Below, in pieces: positions 10,589-23,600 of a stretch of 64,000 nt of DNA. Each line of letters opens with the position of its first letter. Within the stretch, counting starts at the first letter, position 1. A model generated the notes under the pieces. The model saw only the letters and a program-made list of their open reading frames with translations, did not search any database and was not told the origin of the DNA. The position numbers were made by a program, and so were the translations under genes. Origin of the DNA: Capsicum annuum (lineage: Eukaryota > Streptophyta > Magnoliopsida > Solanales > Solanaceae); NCBI RefSeq assembly GCF_002878395.1, contig NW_025856222.1, forward strand, positions 328,000 to 391,999, read 5' to 3'.

Positions 10589-10784
10589 TTTTTGAAATAG
10601 AAGAGCATGAATTATTAGATGAGAGGGAAAACTGTAGGCATGATGGAATCTGAAAGAAATAAACAACTTTTCCCTAAAATATCTTGTAGCCTCTTGCTCA
10701 TAGATGTGGGGCGCTACATATCGATGATCAAGACTCTACTCAACGTAACTTGTCAGACACACTAGGACTATTTTAAAATCTTAG

Positions 10785-10796
10785 GCTCTGATACCA
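10785..10796 (-). promoter_or_regulatory. TE-3 primer binding site (initiator tRNA-Met)
   Basis: GCTCTGATACCA on the plus strand is the exact complement of TGGTATCAGAGC. It lies four bases from the right LTR and proves the minus orientation. Confidence 0.93.
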
Positions 10797-10800
10797 AGTT

Positions 10801-13465
10801 TGTAACGGCCCAAAATCACCTCCTAAGATGTAACACGATGCTTAGGGTTATAGGTAGCCCAAGCTAACCCTTTGATCCTATCACTTCCACAATAACTCAT
10901 TCAAGAAGGAATATACAAAATACTAGCACTATCAAATCAAATAAAAGGAAATAAAAAGATAATACTCATTCCAGATCACCATAATATTGGAAATCTAAAC
11001 ACAACCACCATCTAATAACTAGTCTAACAAAGTATCTACTACTTCATGAACTCGAGAGCCATTGGGATAGGTCCCCAACTAACTCAAACTGAACAGAAAA
11101 CAATAACGTAAACACTCGAATACTAAAATGACTTAAGATAGGCCCTCAAACTATGAGGACTCACCACTCAGGAAATATAGACAAAAGTACTCAAAAATCA
11201 CTGATGAGGTTGGGAGTGAGCACCTGAACCTACATTATAAGACAATGTAGCACATAGACATATCTGTGGATCAGCACTTGGAAATGTACTGAGTATATGG
11301 TGGTGTATGCATTTACATAAAACAATATTAATACTCTTTAATCAAATCATGCATGCAATAGGAATGACACACATGACTTGAATAAGTCTAAAATATAAAG
11401 CTCATAAATCATGCAGAATGAAGCATATAACGCAAATCTCGTGAGTCATTATAATTTTGCTTTAAAATTTGTACTCTTCTCTTATTCTCATTACTCATAG
11501 GCTGAAGGGAATTTTAAACCATACTTTCAACACGTGCATATATCTCATGGGGAGTAAAACTTCTTTGCTGCTCAAGAAATACTTGGAATTCAGAATCACA
11601 TAACTTTAGTTTAAAAACTGGTGATCAACTCGTATTAGTAGAGAAAATTACTTCTTTCTTTGGAAAATACTCAAAGCATTTCATTCATTTTAGAAAATAT
11701 CTCATCCCAAAGCTTTTAGGGAAAATATTCCACTCAATGAAAAATACTTTAGTTTAGGGAGGTTCTCATAACCGACATAAACCATACAAGATACATGGAG
11801 TCTAACGTCTTGTCCTCCTAAGAAAGAAACCTCACATTGGGGAGAGGCATCATACTCTTTCCAAGAAATATAACCTCAACTCAATGATTACTCATCTCAG
11901 CCTCAGGCCCAATCATCTCGGCCTTAGTCCCAAAATCTCAAACCTATGGTGGCACATAGTTCTGGAGTAAAAAACCATTGTAATTTACCAAACTCGGTGA
12001 TAAATACTACTCTCTTTAGTTTATCTCTCTCATATCATAGAAATTCTCTTCAAAATAATCTCAGGGTTCATAAGAACCTAATAATCAAATCTATAATCTT
12101 ATGTGGTAGAGTGGATTTTAAAACCTATGACCATTAAGTCAAAACATTTCTCAAAAATCTCAGAATACTCAAACCATTGATGCTTATAGCACAATAGTTC
12201 ATAAAATTGCAAGTCTCAAGTAGTGCTTAATGACCCATAATTCAATCTCAAGTTAAAACTCATCATAATGCATAATAGATATCATATAGATTCATAATTC
12301 ATGTAGAAATCTGGAAGTTACATTAATTTGTCTCAAAATATCAACATACTCATATACTTCAATTTCTAGAACATTAAAACTCTTAAATTCTCAAGGAGTA
12401 ACAACGAAAACATGCAAAAATCATGCTATTTGACTTTCAATTCATGGGAAACATAAAGATATTGCAATCAATAACAATGGGTGAAAACCCCTAATTCAAT
12501 ATCATGTAACATCTCATATATTGAAGAAAATTATAGTTTAAATAAGCCTTTGGGCAAAAGAGTGAAAGGATTACCCTTGTTCAAAACCCCACATACCTTA
12601 GATTATGAAATTGGATGAACAAGCTTATTTCAAAGTCTTCTTCTTACTCTTTAGAGAGGGTTCTTGCAGCCCTTGAACTTGGGGAACTTAAATCTCAACT
12701 AAATTTGTAGAATCTATGGTAAGTTCTTAGAGAAGGGTTTCAGATTTGATATTGAGGGAGAAACCCTAGCTTTCTTATGTTTTGAATGATAAATGAGGCT
12801 ATTTGCTTCACTTGGAATATATCTAGTTTATAAAGGAGTGGAAAACACCAAAAATCCTTTTTAAAAAAGAGTTAAAAATACTAAACTAGGGCTGCAATGG
12901 TCGGAGTGACGATTCGTCACTAGCCTGATGGTCCATCGGATCATCCATCGCACGTCGATCGAAAAAAAGAACACACTGCCTTGATGTGTCGGTCCAAGTG
13001 ATGGTCTGTTAGAGTCTTGAAGGTTTTTTGGATCGTCCATCACATATTGGTTAGGATGAGACCACACTGTCTCAGCGATGGTCTGCCGCAGCCTTGATGG
13101 TCCGTCATCCTAGCTATCACACTTAGGCCAGAAAAGAGAGTTACTACCTTGATTGCAATGGGCCGAGTGATGGTTCATTGTAGACTTGATGGTCCGTCAG
13201 ATCATCTATCGCACCTAGGTGGTTTCGATAACTCTTAGTAAAACCATCATAACATCTTACCTCAATGCTGGATTTGGATGAAAATGGTATCTTTGAAAAG
13301 CTAATTCAATTCTCTACACTATAGTAAGTCATTTTTAGGAAAAATTTAATAATATTAAAACACTAATCACTTGGGAAGTCTTTTCTCAATCTTTTAGGGA
13401 CGGAATTACACTTCACTTGACACGCTCAAGGCTCAAACTACAAGAAAACTTTGTGGGGTCTTATA
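10801..13465 (-). repeat. TE-3 5' LTR (right copy)
   Basis: It begins TGTAACGGCC and ends GGTCTTATA, the partner of 4279-6978. It lacks a short stretch present in the left copy around 5900-5930 and has a short insertion near 12520-12560. The U3 palindrome block is at 12890-13215. No gene is seen; open frames such as 11946-12137 and 12861-13067 match nothing. Confidence 0.93.
12890..13215 (-). repeat. Palindrome-rich subrepeat block, right TE-3 LTR
   Basis: This is the second copy of the GACGGTCCGTC-type block at 6390-6735. Many CG dinucleotides of the other copy are here CA or TG (for example GATGGTCCATC), the pattern expected from methylation-linked decay. Confidence 0.78.
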
Positions 13466-13470
13466 GAAAC
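13466..13470. repeat. TE-3 target-site duplication, right copy (GAAAC)
   Basis: An exact partner of 4274-4278. The TE-2 LTR continues immediately after it (CCTTCCTCATTTCCCC, compare CCTTCCCCTTTCCCC at 19519). Confidence 0.92.
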
Positions 13471-15457
13471 CCTTCCTCATTTCCCCAGAAGAAATTTCAA
13501 GATTTTTCTCTCAATAACATAAGGATTTAAGTTTTGGATACAAGATTTCTTTAAGAATTCATTCAATTAAGGTATGTCGGGGGTTCATCAATGGATTCCT
13601 TTCACCCATTGTGTCCCAAAATCCTATTTTTTTTCAAGTATGGATATGAATCTTCTTTTTGTGAAATTATCCTTGTAAATCATGAACTTAATCCATGTTT
13701 CTTAGAAATTGAATTCAAGCTATGTCAACATGTTTTTCATTGTAAATTAGGTTATTTCATGTTTTACTTTTCAATTACCCATGCCATAATCAAGTGATTT
13801 CATACTAAATCATCACGTTATGTATTTAACCATGTAAATATGTTGTCCTCTCAAGTTTAACATATTTCTATGTTCAAATTTGTGTTTCTCACTTATTTAT
13901 TGAAATGTCTTATGTTTTGGTATTTGAATTATGATTTCATTATATATTTTTAAGCGTTTTTATCATATTTTTGTGATCATTCAGTGCCAGTGGGTTATGA
14001 ACACTCGATACTTATGTATTTTTACATGTTTTCCATTTTCAAGTTACAAATCAGTCAGACCATATTTTTATTTTTTTATTCAGATTACTATGTTCGTGTT
14101 GAGCACTTATCAGTACAGTGCCACATAATATTAGACCCATAATAATACTAGTGTCATTCAATTGGGAGTAAGATTCAACACTGAACGAATCTAGGGATGG
14201 GGGCTCACCTTTCAGTAGAGGGTGTGACCTTTAGTAGCAGACCTTGAGTTCTAAAACTACGTAACTAGCGTAGGTATGAGAGGTCTTCCTGCTAATAGAG
14301 GGTGGACACTCTTTCTGGTGCACTTGCCAGTAGAGAGTGATTCCTAAGTCCTTCGAGACACCAGTTTAGTAGATCCACACAGCCATGTGTTAGTGCCTGT
14401 GGAAAGGTACTGACACCCTTCCAACTAGGTTTATAGGTTGGACTCCAATTAGCTCATATTGGTGCATATCGATTACATGATATCTCCCACAATTTTAGTT
14501 AGTATTCAATTTATCTCTGGTCAGGTTTTCTTGACAAACTAATCAGATTTAAGAACTTATTCAGTCAGTTTTATAGATTATTAATGTTATTCAAATCATG
14601 TAAGTACATGCTATACTTGTTCTTGCATTATCATTTTTACATGTTCATGTTTTCATGATCAGTATCCATACATAATCCTCAATTCAGTTTTATAGCAAGT
14701 TTAACTTTACATGAGATTTTCATATAGTATTCATGTTTTTACTATTTTCCAGCATCAATTCTACTTACTCTACTAAAGTAAAGAGCTAAGAAACTAAGTG
14801 TAGTGATTCACCAGCTTATCAAGTTATGTTTGTACTCTTGTTTTAAGATACTTCATCTTTTATTTGATTTCAATCTCTTGGTGAGTCTACTTTTACTTAG
14901 CATGACTGGTTTAAGATTATATATGTAATTAGTTTTACTTAATGAATTCACCCCCACTTAATCAATACATTCTAGAAGTACTGATCCATATATACGTCTG
15001 TGTGGCTACATTATTTCATAATATAGCTACTAGTTGTAGCCCACACAACATAATCAGGCGGTTCTTAGCTTTCAACCTGTATATGATAAGTCCTCTTATT
15101 TTGGGGACTCAAGTCCATTGCAGTTTATGTGTTGTATTTTGATTATTCATATGTATTGATTAGTGGTAGTAGGAGGCATGTCCCTTCTACTATAGTCAGT
15201 ATAGTAGAGGCTTCATAGATAGTCAATCAGAGTCATTATATGTAATTCAAGTTTTTTTCCTCAATTTTATCATGTTGTAAATTTATCAGCATTTCATTTA
15301 TTCAAACTTTATCATGACCATGTTTTTGCTCAGTAAATTTAGTATTTATACTATTTAAATCACCTGCTCAAGTAGTTTGCCAATACATGGGTTAGCTTGG
15401 GATCACTTGTGATTCTAAGCACTGTGTTACGACTAGGGGTAGTCTCGGGTCGTGACA
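13471..15457 (+). repeat. TE-2 left LTR, fragment b
   Basis: It continues the LTR after TE-3 and aligns with 19519-19880 and then 29773-31401. It ends TCGGGTCGTGACA before the primer site. Inside, at 14205-14345, an AGTAGAGGGTG word recurs three or more times at uneven spacing and is shared with 30150-30290. Several open frames of 60-70 codons show no family features. Confidence 0.92.
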
Positions 15458-15461
15458 AACT

Positions 15462-15473
15462 TGGTATCAGAGC
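15462..15473 (+). promoter_or_regulatory. TE-2 primer binding site (initiator tRNA-Met)
   Basis: A perfect TGGTATCAGAGC lies four bases after the LTR end. The leader that follows (CATCCTAGGGTGTCTATGA, then a TTTAGTAA-like TTTAATAAATATTTCCC) is shared with TE-6 and, less closely, TE-5. Confidence 0.92.
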
Positions 15474-18400
15474 ACAGAGTTCAAGCATCCTAGGGTGTCT
15501 ATGAAGCTGTTTTGGGTAAAATCTTGGTACATACATGTTTATACTTTTCTTCAAGAGGCTACATGGCTTTTAATAAATATTTCCCTTTTTTCATGTCTCA
15601 GATCATGCAGTAGAACTATTCTCTAAGAAACTTATGCATATTCTTACGTTTCTTCATTTATGCCAACTGTGCCTTATTCTTGAGGCAATAAAAATAGCCA
15701 ATCTTAAATACTTATAGATGGTGTTTTCTCAAACAGTCCCTATAGACAGTTATGGGATTACATCTCGGCTCAAAAGTATCCCACCCGTGCCTTTATGTTC
15801 CAAAGTATAAATGATTTCATTCATGATCTTGAAAAATCATACAGTAAGACGAAGTCAGGTATTCTTTCAAATTCCTTCCCACAATCCTATGACAACATGT
15901 GATCTAGAGTTAGAAACATGAACCCAAAAGTTTAGCAATAGTAAACAAGGGATAGTATTTATCTGGATTTAGTAGATTATGTATCCATGGTGCTAGTTGT
16001 ATGAAAGGTGAGTTAGTAGGTTTGAAATAGTGTATGCCAGAATTTAAGTTTATTGATTTAAAATTAAGTATGATGATGTGGGTATGATCTAGAGGTGTAC
16101 CTAAGGTGATATGAGATTGTATTATTTCTATGTTTTAATAATATGTGTGCTTAGATAGTACCTTTGAGTTGTTAAGTGTAAATGAGGCTATATAGTATAT
16201 GATGTTATTACTAGCTAAGTTATGGGTTATAGGTTATTGATGTTGGGTATATTTTTTTAATGGTAATTTTCATGGTTTAGGGAAAATATAAGTTTTGAGA
16301 TGTGATATACTGACTATGAAGGAAAAGAGGCAGATTATGAATTTAGTGAGACAAGTAAGTTGTCAAGAAGGGTGTAAATATGTAATGATGATTGCTGAAG
16401 TTATAGAAAGATAAGGATAGTATATATTAAGTGAGTGTTCAATAATGAAGTTAGTATAGTTTGTTAAGAGTTTGGGGATATCCATGATAAGTGTTAGAAT
16501 CTAAGTTTGAACCTTGGATGATTGATCTAAAAGTATGAAGAATTGAAATTCTAGATATTATGAACTCATGGTATGGTGATACTCATGAAGAGTATAATTT
16601 ATTAAGTGTTGAAGTTATTATATGATGACTATTGGCTATAGAAAGTTAAGAGTTGTATTTCGGAATAAAGTACTAACAGCGGATTTTACACTTTTTAGTG
16701 TAGACTTTCAGAGTCAGTTTATTGTTTATGTGTATTGCTTTATCACAGACTCTAGAGTAAAGCAGTTTTAGTTCAATTTAGAGTTTATTACCGGGGTCCA
16801 CAGACTTAGAATGATAGGTTTAATCTAAGGGGTAGATGATATAACAAGAAGCCAAGTTAGGCTCTCAGATTCTAATAGTGATGCTAGTGTATTGTACAAT
16901 ATCAGAAGAGGAGGAAGATGCCCGACCCATTCTCATCTCAGTGCAAATTTTTGTACTTCAGTCATCACGACATCTACTCATGCCTTATATGTCAACTCCA
17001 TGATCATGGTTTATGTCCATACACATAATAGAGAATCATGTTCGCTCCCAGTTCCTAGTATGAGGAGTTCTAATATACTCAGCAATACGAATCATATTCC
17101 CTGAAATTATGGACTCCAAACTCAGGTCATGCAGCTCATGAGTTATGTACTCATGCTTTACAGTATTCTCAATTCCCATAACACATACTATACTCTTAAT
17201 GACCAGTAAAATTCAGATTATGTCATTTAGGTCCTCAGATTAGATCTCTTTGTTGAATCCGTGATGTTGATATTCTATTCCTCAGGCCTCAGTTATGTGT
17301 CAAAGTTATGCATAGTTTTCTTTCATGATTTAGGCCCTCATGTTATAACCTTTTAGTGACCTCTCCTTAATGTGGAGATAGTGGTGATGAAAATTGATGA
17401 ATAATAGTTTAGATGAGAGAGAGTAAATATTTCTTATTGGAAATAAATTATTGTATGCTTGTTTTATCTAAGGCTATAAGTGTAAAGAAATATTGAGGAA
17501 AAGCATTTGGTATATGTCATGGTTAGTTGAGAATTCCATGTGCGTCTTCTTGGGAATAGTGTATAGAAGTTGTTATTGACAAGAGGTGTTAGAGAATGTG
17601 GTAAAATTCCAAAATGGGTTGATTGACCAAAAGTTTATATGTGGGTATAATGATAGGCTTGAATGTCATGTTGGTATATAAGTAGATGGGTTCATAGTGC
17701 ACTAGTGAATTCCAAGTAAGAGGTTGATTTTAATTGTTGATGTGGTAAGAAGAATTATTCTTGAGATAAGAGTTGTGAAAACGCATTGAGTATTGAATTC
17801 ATAGTTTATACTAATATTATGGTGTTATTTGTTGTACCTTGTGATTTCAAGTTAGGCTTAAACATAGCAAGAGTATGTAGTTCAACTCAAGTTTTGGCTA
17901 GAGTAGTTATATGTACCTATGTAAGGATTATAAGTTGAATTAAATGAGCATAGTATTCAAAAGGACAAGTATTGCTGAGAGAGTATTTGAGAAGTATGGC
18001 TAAGCTTGAAAGTTAGCAGTTGCATTGCCTAAGGTAAAGTGATTCTATCCTAGCTTATGTTTTATAGGTCTATAGTCCATGATTATAGAGTGGTAGCTAT
18101 GTTACGATTCCTTATGAAGATATCTTATCTAGATCATGCCGAAAATTCTTTGCTCCCTAATGTTATTAGAGCTTCTTGCAAAAAGTATTGAAGAAATACT
18201 CTAGTTGAGTATAAGCTTTAAGTATAATTCATTCTGTATAGCCAACAACTCAGTGTAGCAGTCAGACAAACAAGTTTCTATAATTTTCAATCTCTCCATC
18301 TAGTCTTACTATCCAAAGTTTGATGAATATGGCTATTCTATAAGGTAATTCATTCACTTCCATGCAAATTTTGAATTCAGTTCAATCCATGCATCATGTC

Positions 18401-18888
18401 TCTAATTCAGATATTTAGTCATAATACAGTTCATAAGTGTTCAGTTCATGATCTCAGTTTTCAAAGTATTCTAGCCCAAACATTGTGATACCCATTGTAT
18501 GACCTTGGTCTCGTTATCTCATGATTCGTGATTACATAATGTACTTGTCGATCACATGAAACACTTTTCTTTTGATTCCTATATGTGTTTTGTTGAACAA
18601 TATCTAATGAGAAGTTACGTACTTTATTCCCTCCTTAGTAAGTTTCAGAATTTTATTATGTCATTTATCACTTCGCAGTTCTATGTGTATGATTGTATTA
18701 TGAACATTTCAAGGGAGTTCTAAAATCTCAGCATGAATCAACTCTTTATAATAAATATAGTCAAGTCAGCTCAAAAATCAGTTTCATGATAAAGGTTCCA
18801 ATGTCTCAGCTTAGCTATATCCTTTGTTAAAATACATGCCATGTCTACATTATTCCATACTTCTAAAGTTTCAATAAGTTCCTACCCA

Positions 18889-18918
18889 CCATTTGAGGAT
18901 GAATAATTCCAAGGGGGA
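18889..18918 (+). promoter_or_regulatory. TE-2 pre-PPT motif and polypurine tract
   Basis: CCATTTGAGGATGAATAATTCC is followed by AAGGGGGA and then, after a few bases, TGTAACACCCC of the LTR. The motif is one or two bases from the form in the coding elements although TE-2 has no pol gene ending here. That points to a cis-acting role. Confidence 0.85.
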
Positions 18919-19310
18919 TTTAATGTAACACCCCATATTTTTGTGCTAGACCTTGAACCATTGTTCCTGTATGTATAAACTTAAATCCCATGACTTGTAT
19001 TTGATTACATGTTTCATGATCATTATCCTAGTAAGAAGAACATCTTGGAGGTGAAAGATGTTCATAGGAATCATTCGAGCAAAGTTGAGCTAAGAGCCTT
19101 TTCTTCGACCAAAATTTAATTTTTGATTCTACAAGGGTCAACTTTTAACGTGTATAACTATTGACATACATGGAATTTTCCATCTCAATACCCACCAAAT
19201 GATATATAATTGAGTTAGCTTTCAAACTATACCAATTTCGCCTTATTTCGATACCCGAGCATAAAGTTATGATCATTTTTGTAAGAAAGAGGAGGGGTCA
19301 AGACAGCCCC

Positions 19311-19410
19311 GCACCGCGAGGGATATTCAACTAGACTAGGGTCGCATCGCGAGGGACATTCTATTGGAATAAGGGTCATGCTGCGAGGGCCATTCCCATG
19401 GGAAACAGAG
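19311..19410 (+). repeat. Three 33-34 bp CG-rich repeats in TE-2 LTR U3
   Basis: GCACCGCGAGGG, GCATCGCGAGGG and ATGCTGCGAGGG cores occur at spacings of 33 and 34 bases, each followed by an ATTC word and a GGAAT or GGAAA word. The block is CG-rich in an AT-rich LTR and sits about 390-490 bases into it. It resembles the palindrome blocks of the other elements in place though not in sequence. Confidence 0.8.
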
Positions 19411-19875
19411 GCCAAGGGGAAATTGTGTCCATTCCCCTCAATCCCAATAGTCCAAAACACGATTTTTAACATTCAAAGGGGCATTATTTGCCCATTACTT
19501 CAAAATTTCGCACTAGAAACCCTTCCCCTTTCCCCAAGAACAAAGTTCAAGCTTTTCCTCTCAAGAACACAAGGATTTAAGTTCCGAATAAGATTTCTTC
19601 GAGAATTGATTCAATTAAGGTATGTGAGGTATTCATCAATTGGTTTCTTTCACCCATTGAGTTCCAAAATCCCATTTTTGTTCAAGTATGGATTTTAATC
19701 TTCTTTTTTGTGAAATTATTCATGTAAATCATGAATGTAATCCATGTCTTCTTAGAAATTTGAATTCAAGCCATGTCAATATGTTTCCCCATGTAAATTA
19801 GGTTATTTCATGTTTTAAATTTCAATTACCCATGTCATATTTAAGTGATTTCATGATAAATCATCAAATTATGTA

Positions 19876-19880
19876 TTCAA
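19876..19880. repeat. TE-4 target-site duplication, left copy (TTCAA)
   Basis: TTCAA before the TE-4 LTR pairs with TTTAA at 29768-29772, one mismatch. The undisturbed site in the left TE-2 LTR near 13826 reads TTTAA, so the left copy probably mutated. Confidence 0.85.
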
Positions 19881-22310
19881 TGATACGACCCACCCTAGGA
19901 CCTTGTCGTAATGGGCATCCCAAGTCTGACCCAGACCGGAGACCACCCCCGCTACCCAACCCAACTTCCAGCCACCTGCCCTGAGTGTTCCGATTTCTGA
20001 GCATGTAACATGATAGTGTAAAAACTCACATAAAGACTCTGGGATAAGATAAAAACCGTAACAGACCTAACTGAGTCCAACCATCCCATACCAATAATAC
20101 AACCATAGCAAACCATTCCATAACAAGGGCTATAAACCAGGCCATAACCAGGGCCATAACCAAGGATGTTCCAAGACATAATATAATTAATCCTAAAATG
20201 AAATAGGATGGAACAACAAACAATCTCGTCTAATGATGTCAGCCCTTCAATTTATTCTAATGCCAAGGCAACACCAATACCGATCCGGCTAATTCCAACC
20301 CATAGAAGTACCATAAAGTCTCTAACCAAAAGAGTAATGAAATTTGGTTGGGACATGCACCCAACCATAGCCAAAACCAATATCCAAAATAAATCAAAGT
20401 ATCGAGAAATATACATAACATGAAATGGATCCTTTCTAAAGGATGGAAACTCACCACTTCATGTCAAATGTTGTCCCCGAGTCGATCACTATGTAGGAGG
20501 AGTGGAACGGCTGATCCTGCATAGCGCAGGTATACAACCCCCAGTAGATGGGGTTAGCGAGTGACCACTAGCATGATCTTAGGGTAAGGATAAAATAATG
20601 TCATTTATAAAATACAGTAAAACCACCCATATGCATACAACCATACATATATGTATATTCATGTCGGGAAAAGGGATCGGGTTTAGCATGCCTTTAAAAC
20701 CTTTAACTGAGCAGTGTGGCTTTGTATTCCTAAACCACCTATGGGAAATATGGATTTAGCTCCCCCTACTTGAAAGGTCCCCAGTACGTATAGCCACACG
20801 ACCGGGGAAGAAACCCTTAGGATGAATAGTATATCCCCCAATTATAGTGTGACATTATGCACACGGTCACTAAGAGCAACCTCATATAGGCAAATATGAG
20901 TTTCCAATTTTGTCCCCCTCAGGACCTCCACCTTCCACGGATTTGCTACACATCCCACAATTAATGCCTAATTAAAACCAATTTCTAAATAACCAAACCA
21001 TTATCCATTCATTAACCATGACCATTGATATGTTTATCGTCCTACCAACCCTTACTTGTAAGTATCATCCATAGCCAACTATTTATAGGTTTAAGGTGAC
21101 TTTCAAGTGCCCTTCCATTTACCATATTAAACCACTTGGAGGAACTCCATGTTCCTCACAAGCATTACCATTTAGTCTTTTTCCATTCCAATCCATTTAA
21201 ACCATGCACAGCTCCTTTACCAAGTTTTAAAACATGCAAGAGTTCCATTAAAATAGCCTATGCAATGAACATATCTTTATAAGTATTTTATCAAACACAT
21301 TGGGAGATAATATGACCCAAACCAATTCCAAATACCGTAAAACCATTCCCATGAAATCCAATTATCTCAAACCACCATTAATGCATATAACAACATAACT
21401 AAAATCATAGAAAACCACAACCAACCATTTAATATCAAGACCCCCAATTCATATTTGAAAACCAAAATCATACAATCAATGAAATCATGGAAACATTCAT
21501 AAAACTATGCCTTTTGATAAAGTTAACAATGAGGGAAGAGAACATGTCTTAAACCAAGATGATGATGGAAAGAAATCACCAAGACAAACCCCAAATTGAT
21601 CCTTTAGTTGAAACCCTAGCTTTCCTTGCCCAAAAGCTCTTGAGAGAATTTAAGAGTTTTAGAAGAGTTTATAAGTGTTAATGAATGGAATAATAGGGTA
21701 AATAACTTCCCAAGTAGGTTAGAAGTCGTAGAACCCTATTAGGATAAGTAGGGAATATCCAGAATACCCCTACTTAAGTTGCACCAAAATCCAGTCACAT
21801 GGATACAACTAACCCAAATGAGTCGTACCCTCTGATACGATTGGTATCCTCCACTCATATCCTAGACTCGACCCTTGGATCCAACATTGTCCAACATACT
21901 ACTCACCTAACCAAGTTGTATTGACAGCATACGATCTGTACTCTTCATTCGTATCCCTGGCAGATTTACACCTAAGGAAGATTTACACACTGTCCACTAT
22001 ATGAGTTCTAGTTATAACTCGTACCCTGGCTTACAGCTCATGGTGAGACACTCATACTCAGATCCAACCTAAGTAACCAAGTCTATGATTAAGTTAAGGA
22101 ACCAAAAGATCCATAACCACTAATATGACTTATACCCCTAAGTCGTATCCATTCCAGTAACCAAAATCCATCCCACCAACTAACACTGGTTAGTAAGAAA
22201 TGGACCATATCATCTATAGCCCAACATACGGCTCGTACCCATGAGTTATATTTGGTCCAGATATTAGAATTCCAAGAAATTTTCTTTGGTCCAGAAACCA
22301 AGGTGTTTCA
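19881..22310 (-). repeat. TE-4 3' LTR (left copy)
   Basis: It begins TGATACGACCC and ends AAGGTGTTTCA, with the partner at 27380-29767. GTCGTAATGGGC near the start is shared in kind with TE-7 and TE-8 LTR ends. Open frames of 65-75 codons lie around 19950-20460 and 22089-22301 but show no domain. A subrepeat block lies at 21785-22270. Confidence 0.93.
21785..22270 (-). repeat. GTACGA/TCGTAC subrepeat block in TE-4 LTR U3
   Basis: Words such as GAGTCGTACCC, ACTCGTATCC, GATTGGTATCC and GGCTCGTACCC recur many times in both orientations, so the block can fold back on itself. It covers the first 40-525 bases of the minus-strand LTR. The partner block is at 29235-29710. Confidence 0.75.
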
Positions 22311-22346
22311 GTCTCCCCTACTAGGAACATTCATCCTTGAATGAAG
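22311..22346 (-). promoter_or_regulatory. TE-4 polypurine tract and pre-PPT motif
   Basis: On the minus strand, CATTCAAGGATGAATG is followed by TTCCTAGTAGGGGAGAC and the LTR start TGAAACACC. It has the same arrangement as in the other elements. Confidence 0.88.
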
Positions 22347-22479
22347 GATAAGGTGGGGTAACCACTCGCACGAGTCATTTGCATTATGATATCAAACATA
22401 TTCCTAATCTTTAGAAATGTTTGAAAAACTAAGAGGCAAAGATAATAATCTTTTCGTTAATAAAATCTGAAAATAAAAA

Positions 22480-23600
22480 TATGTTAAAGACACATACCTT
22501 CCGCATGAATCCCAGGAACAAAAAACAAATAAGGATATTTGGACTTCATGTCCTCTTCTGCTTCCTATGTAGCTTCTTCCACCTTATGGTTCCATCAAAT
22601 AACATTAACCAAAGCCACATCATTGGTCAGCAATCGACAAATCTGTCTATTCAAGATCTCAATTAGGACTTTTACATTAGACAAAGAATCAGTGATACCC
22701 AATCCTTTCAAAGGAACAACCAAAGAAGGATCACGAATACACTTCCTCAACATAGAAACATGAAAGACCGAATGAACTAATATTGAGATAGAGGGGAACT
22801 CCAACTCATAAGCTACCAATTATCTACAAAACCTTATAAGGACCCACATACTGGGGACTGACCTTCCCCTACTTGCCAAACCGCTCCACTCCCTTCGTGG
22901 GAGATACCTTAAGGAAAACTTTATCCCCAACCTCAAATTCCAAGTCTCTATGCCAAACATTTGCATAGAACTTTTGGCGACTTTGAGCATCCTTAACCCT
23001 ATCCCGAATCACCTTCACCTTCTCTACAGCCTGGTAAACCAAATTGAGACCAAACATGTCCACCTCACAAAGCTCAAACCAACCAATAGGAGATCAACAC
23101 CTCCTACCATACATTTCCTCAAAAGGGGCCATACCAATACTATATGATAGCTATTGTTGTAAGAAAACTCTAACAAAGTTAGATGCTCAACCTAATATCC
23201 ACCATAATCAATCACACAAACTCGAAGCATATCCTCCAATATCTCAATAGTTCTCTCCACTTTCCTATCCATCTGTGGGTGGAAGGTAATACTCATACTC
23301 ACCTTAGTCCCCAATCCTTTCTAAAAAGATTTCTAGAAGTGAGACATAAACTACATGCCACGATCAGAAATAATCAAAATAGGCACCCCATGAAACTTCA
23401 CAATCTCCTGAAGATACAACTTTGCATAATGTTTTGCCAAGAAGGTAGATCGTACTGGCAAAAAATGTGTAGACTTAGTCATCCTATCCATGATAAACCA
23501 AATCAAATCATATTAATTTTAAGACCGAGGAAGATCAATAACGAAGTCCATATTGCTTACTTTCCACTTCCACTCAGGAAAATCAATTTCTTGATACAAC
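22480..23600 (-). pseudogene. TE-4 integrase core and C-terminal domain
   Basis: Read on the minus strand, WFIMDRMTKSTHFLPV near 23490 gives the first catalytic Asp and LIISDRGM near 23365 the second. FHPQM with VERT near 23260 covers the Glu. Then come a VIRDRVKDAQSRQKFYANV and FEVGDKVFLKVSPTKG part (22869-23063) and a FHVSMLRKCI part with the tail (22595-22819). The GPY/F segment lies in the broken stretch between them. All three acidic residues seem kept but frame breaks separate them. Plus-strand open frames here, including 23183-23770, are antisense shadows. Confidence 0.85.

Larger units (their letters stand above)
4279..13465 (-). mobile_element. TE-3: near-complete Ty3/gypsy element lacking RT/RNase H, inserted in the TE-2 LTR
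   Basis: Two LTRs of 2700 and 2665 bp flank a 3.8-kb interior, with a perfect GAAAC duplication. The primer site lies by the right LTR and the polypurine tract by the left LTR, so the element reads on the minus strand. Gag, a CCHC remnant, protease, the extreme start of RT, then integrase can be read. Most of RT and all the RNase H core are missing in one deletion. In the first 110 or so LTR bases I see roughly 15 or more differences between copies, so it is old. Confidence 0.92.
15458..18923 (+). other. TE-2 internal region without recognisable coding
   Basis: A 3.47-kb AT-rich interior with no gag, protease, RT or integrase words in any frame; open frames stay below about 70 codons. It is alignable by eye with the interior of TE-6: GTCAAGTCAGCTCA near 18763 and 42047, TTAGTGACCTCTCCTTA near 17354 against TTAGTGACTCCTCCTTA near 41106, and CCCATTCTCATCTCAGT near 16925 against 40691. 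The shared order of such words along the length suggests descent from one non-coding master. It may be the wreck of a once-coding interior, but I see no trace of it. Confidence 0.75.
18924..19880 (+). repeat. TE-2 right LTR, fragment a
   Basis: The LTR start TGTAACACCCC is intact here, giving the first 411 bases missing from the left copy. It is broken at 19880 by TE-4 and resumes at 29773. Open frames 19227-19472 (minus) and 19378-19698 (plus) overlap one another in the repeat block and are not genes. Confidence 0.92.

Noticed and set aside
15462..15473. tRNA gene at the TGGTATCAGAGC sites
   Set aside because: Only the 12-base complement of the tRNA 3' end is present; there is no cloverleaf around it at any of the sites.
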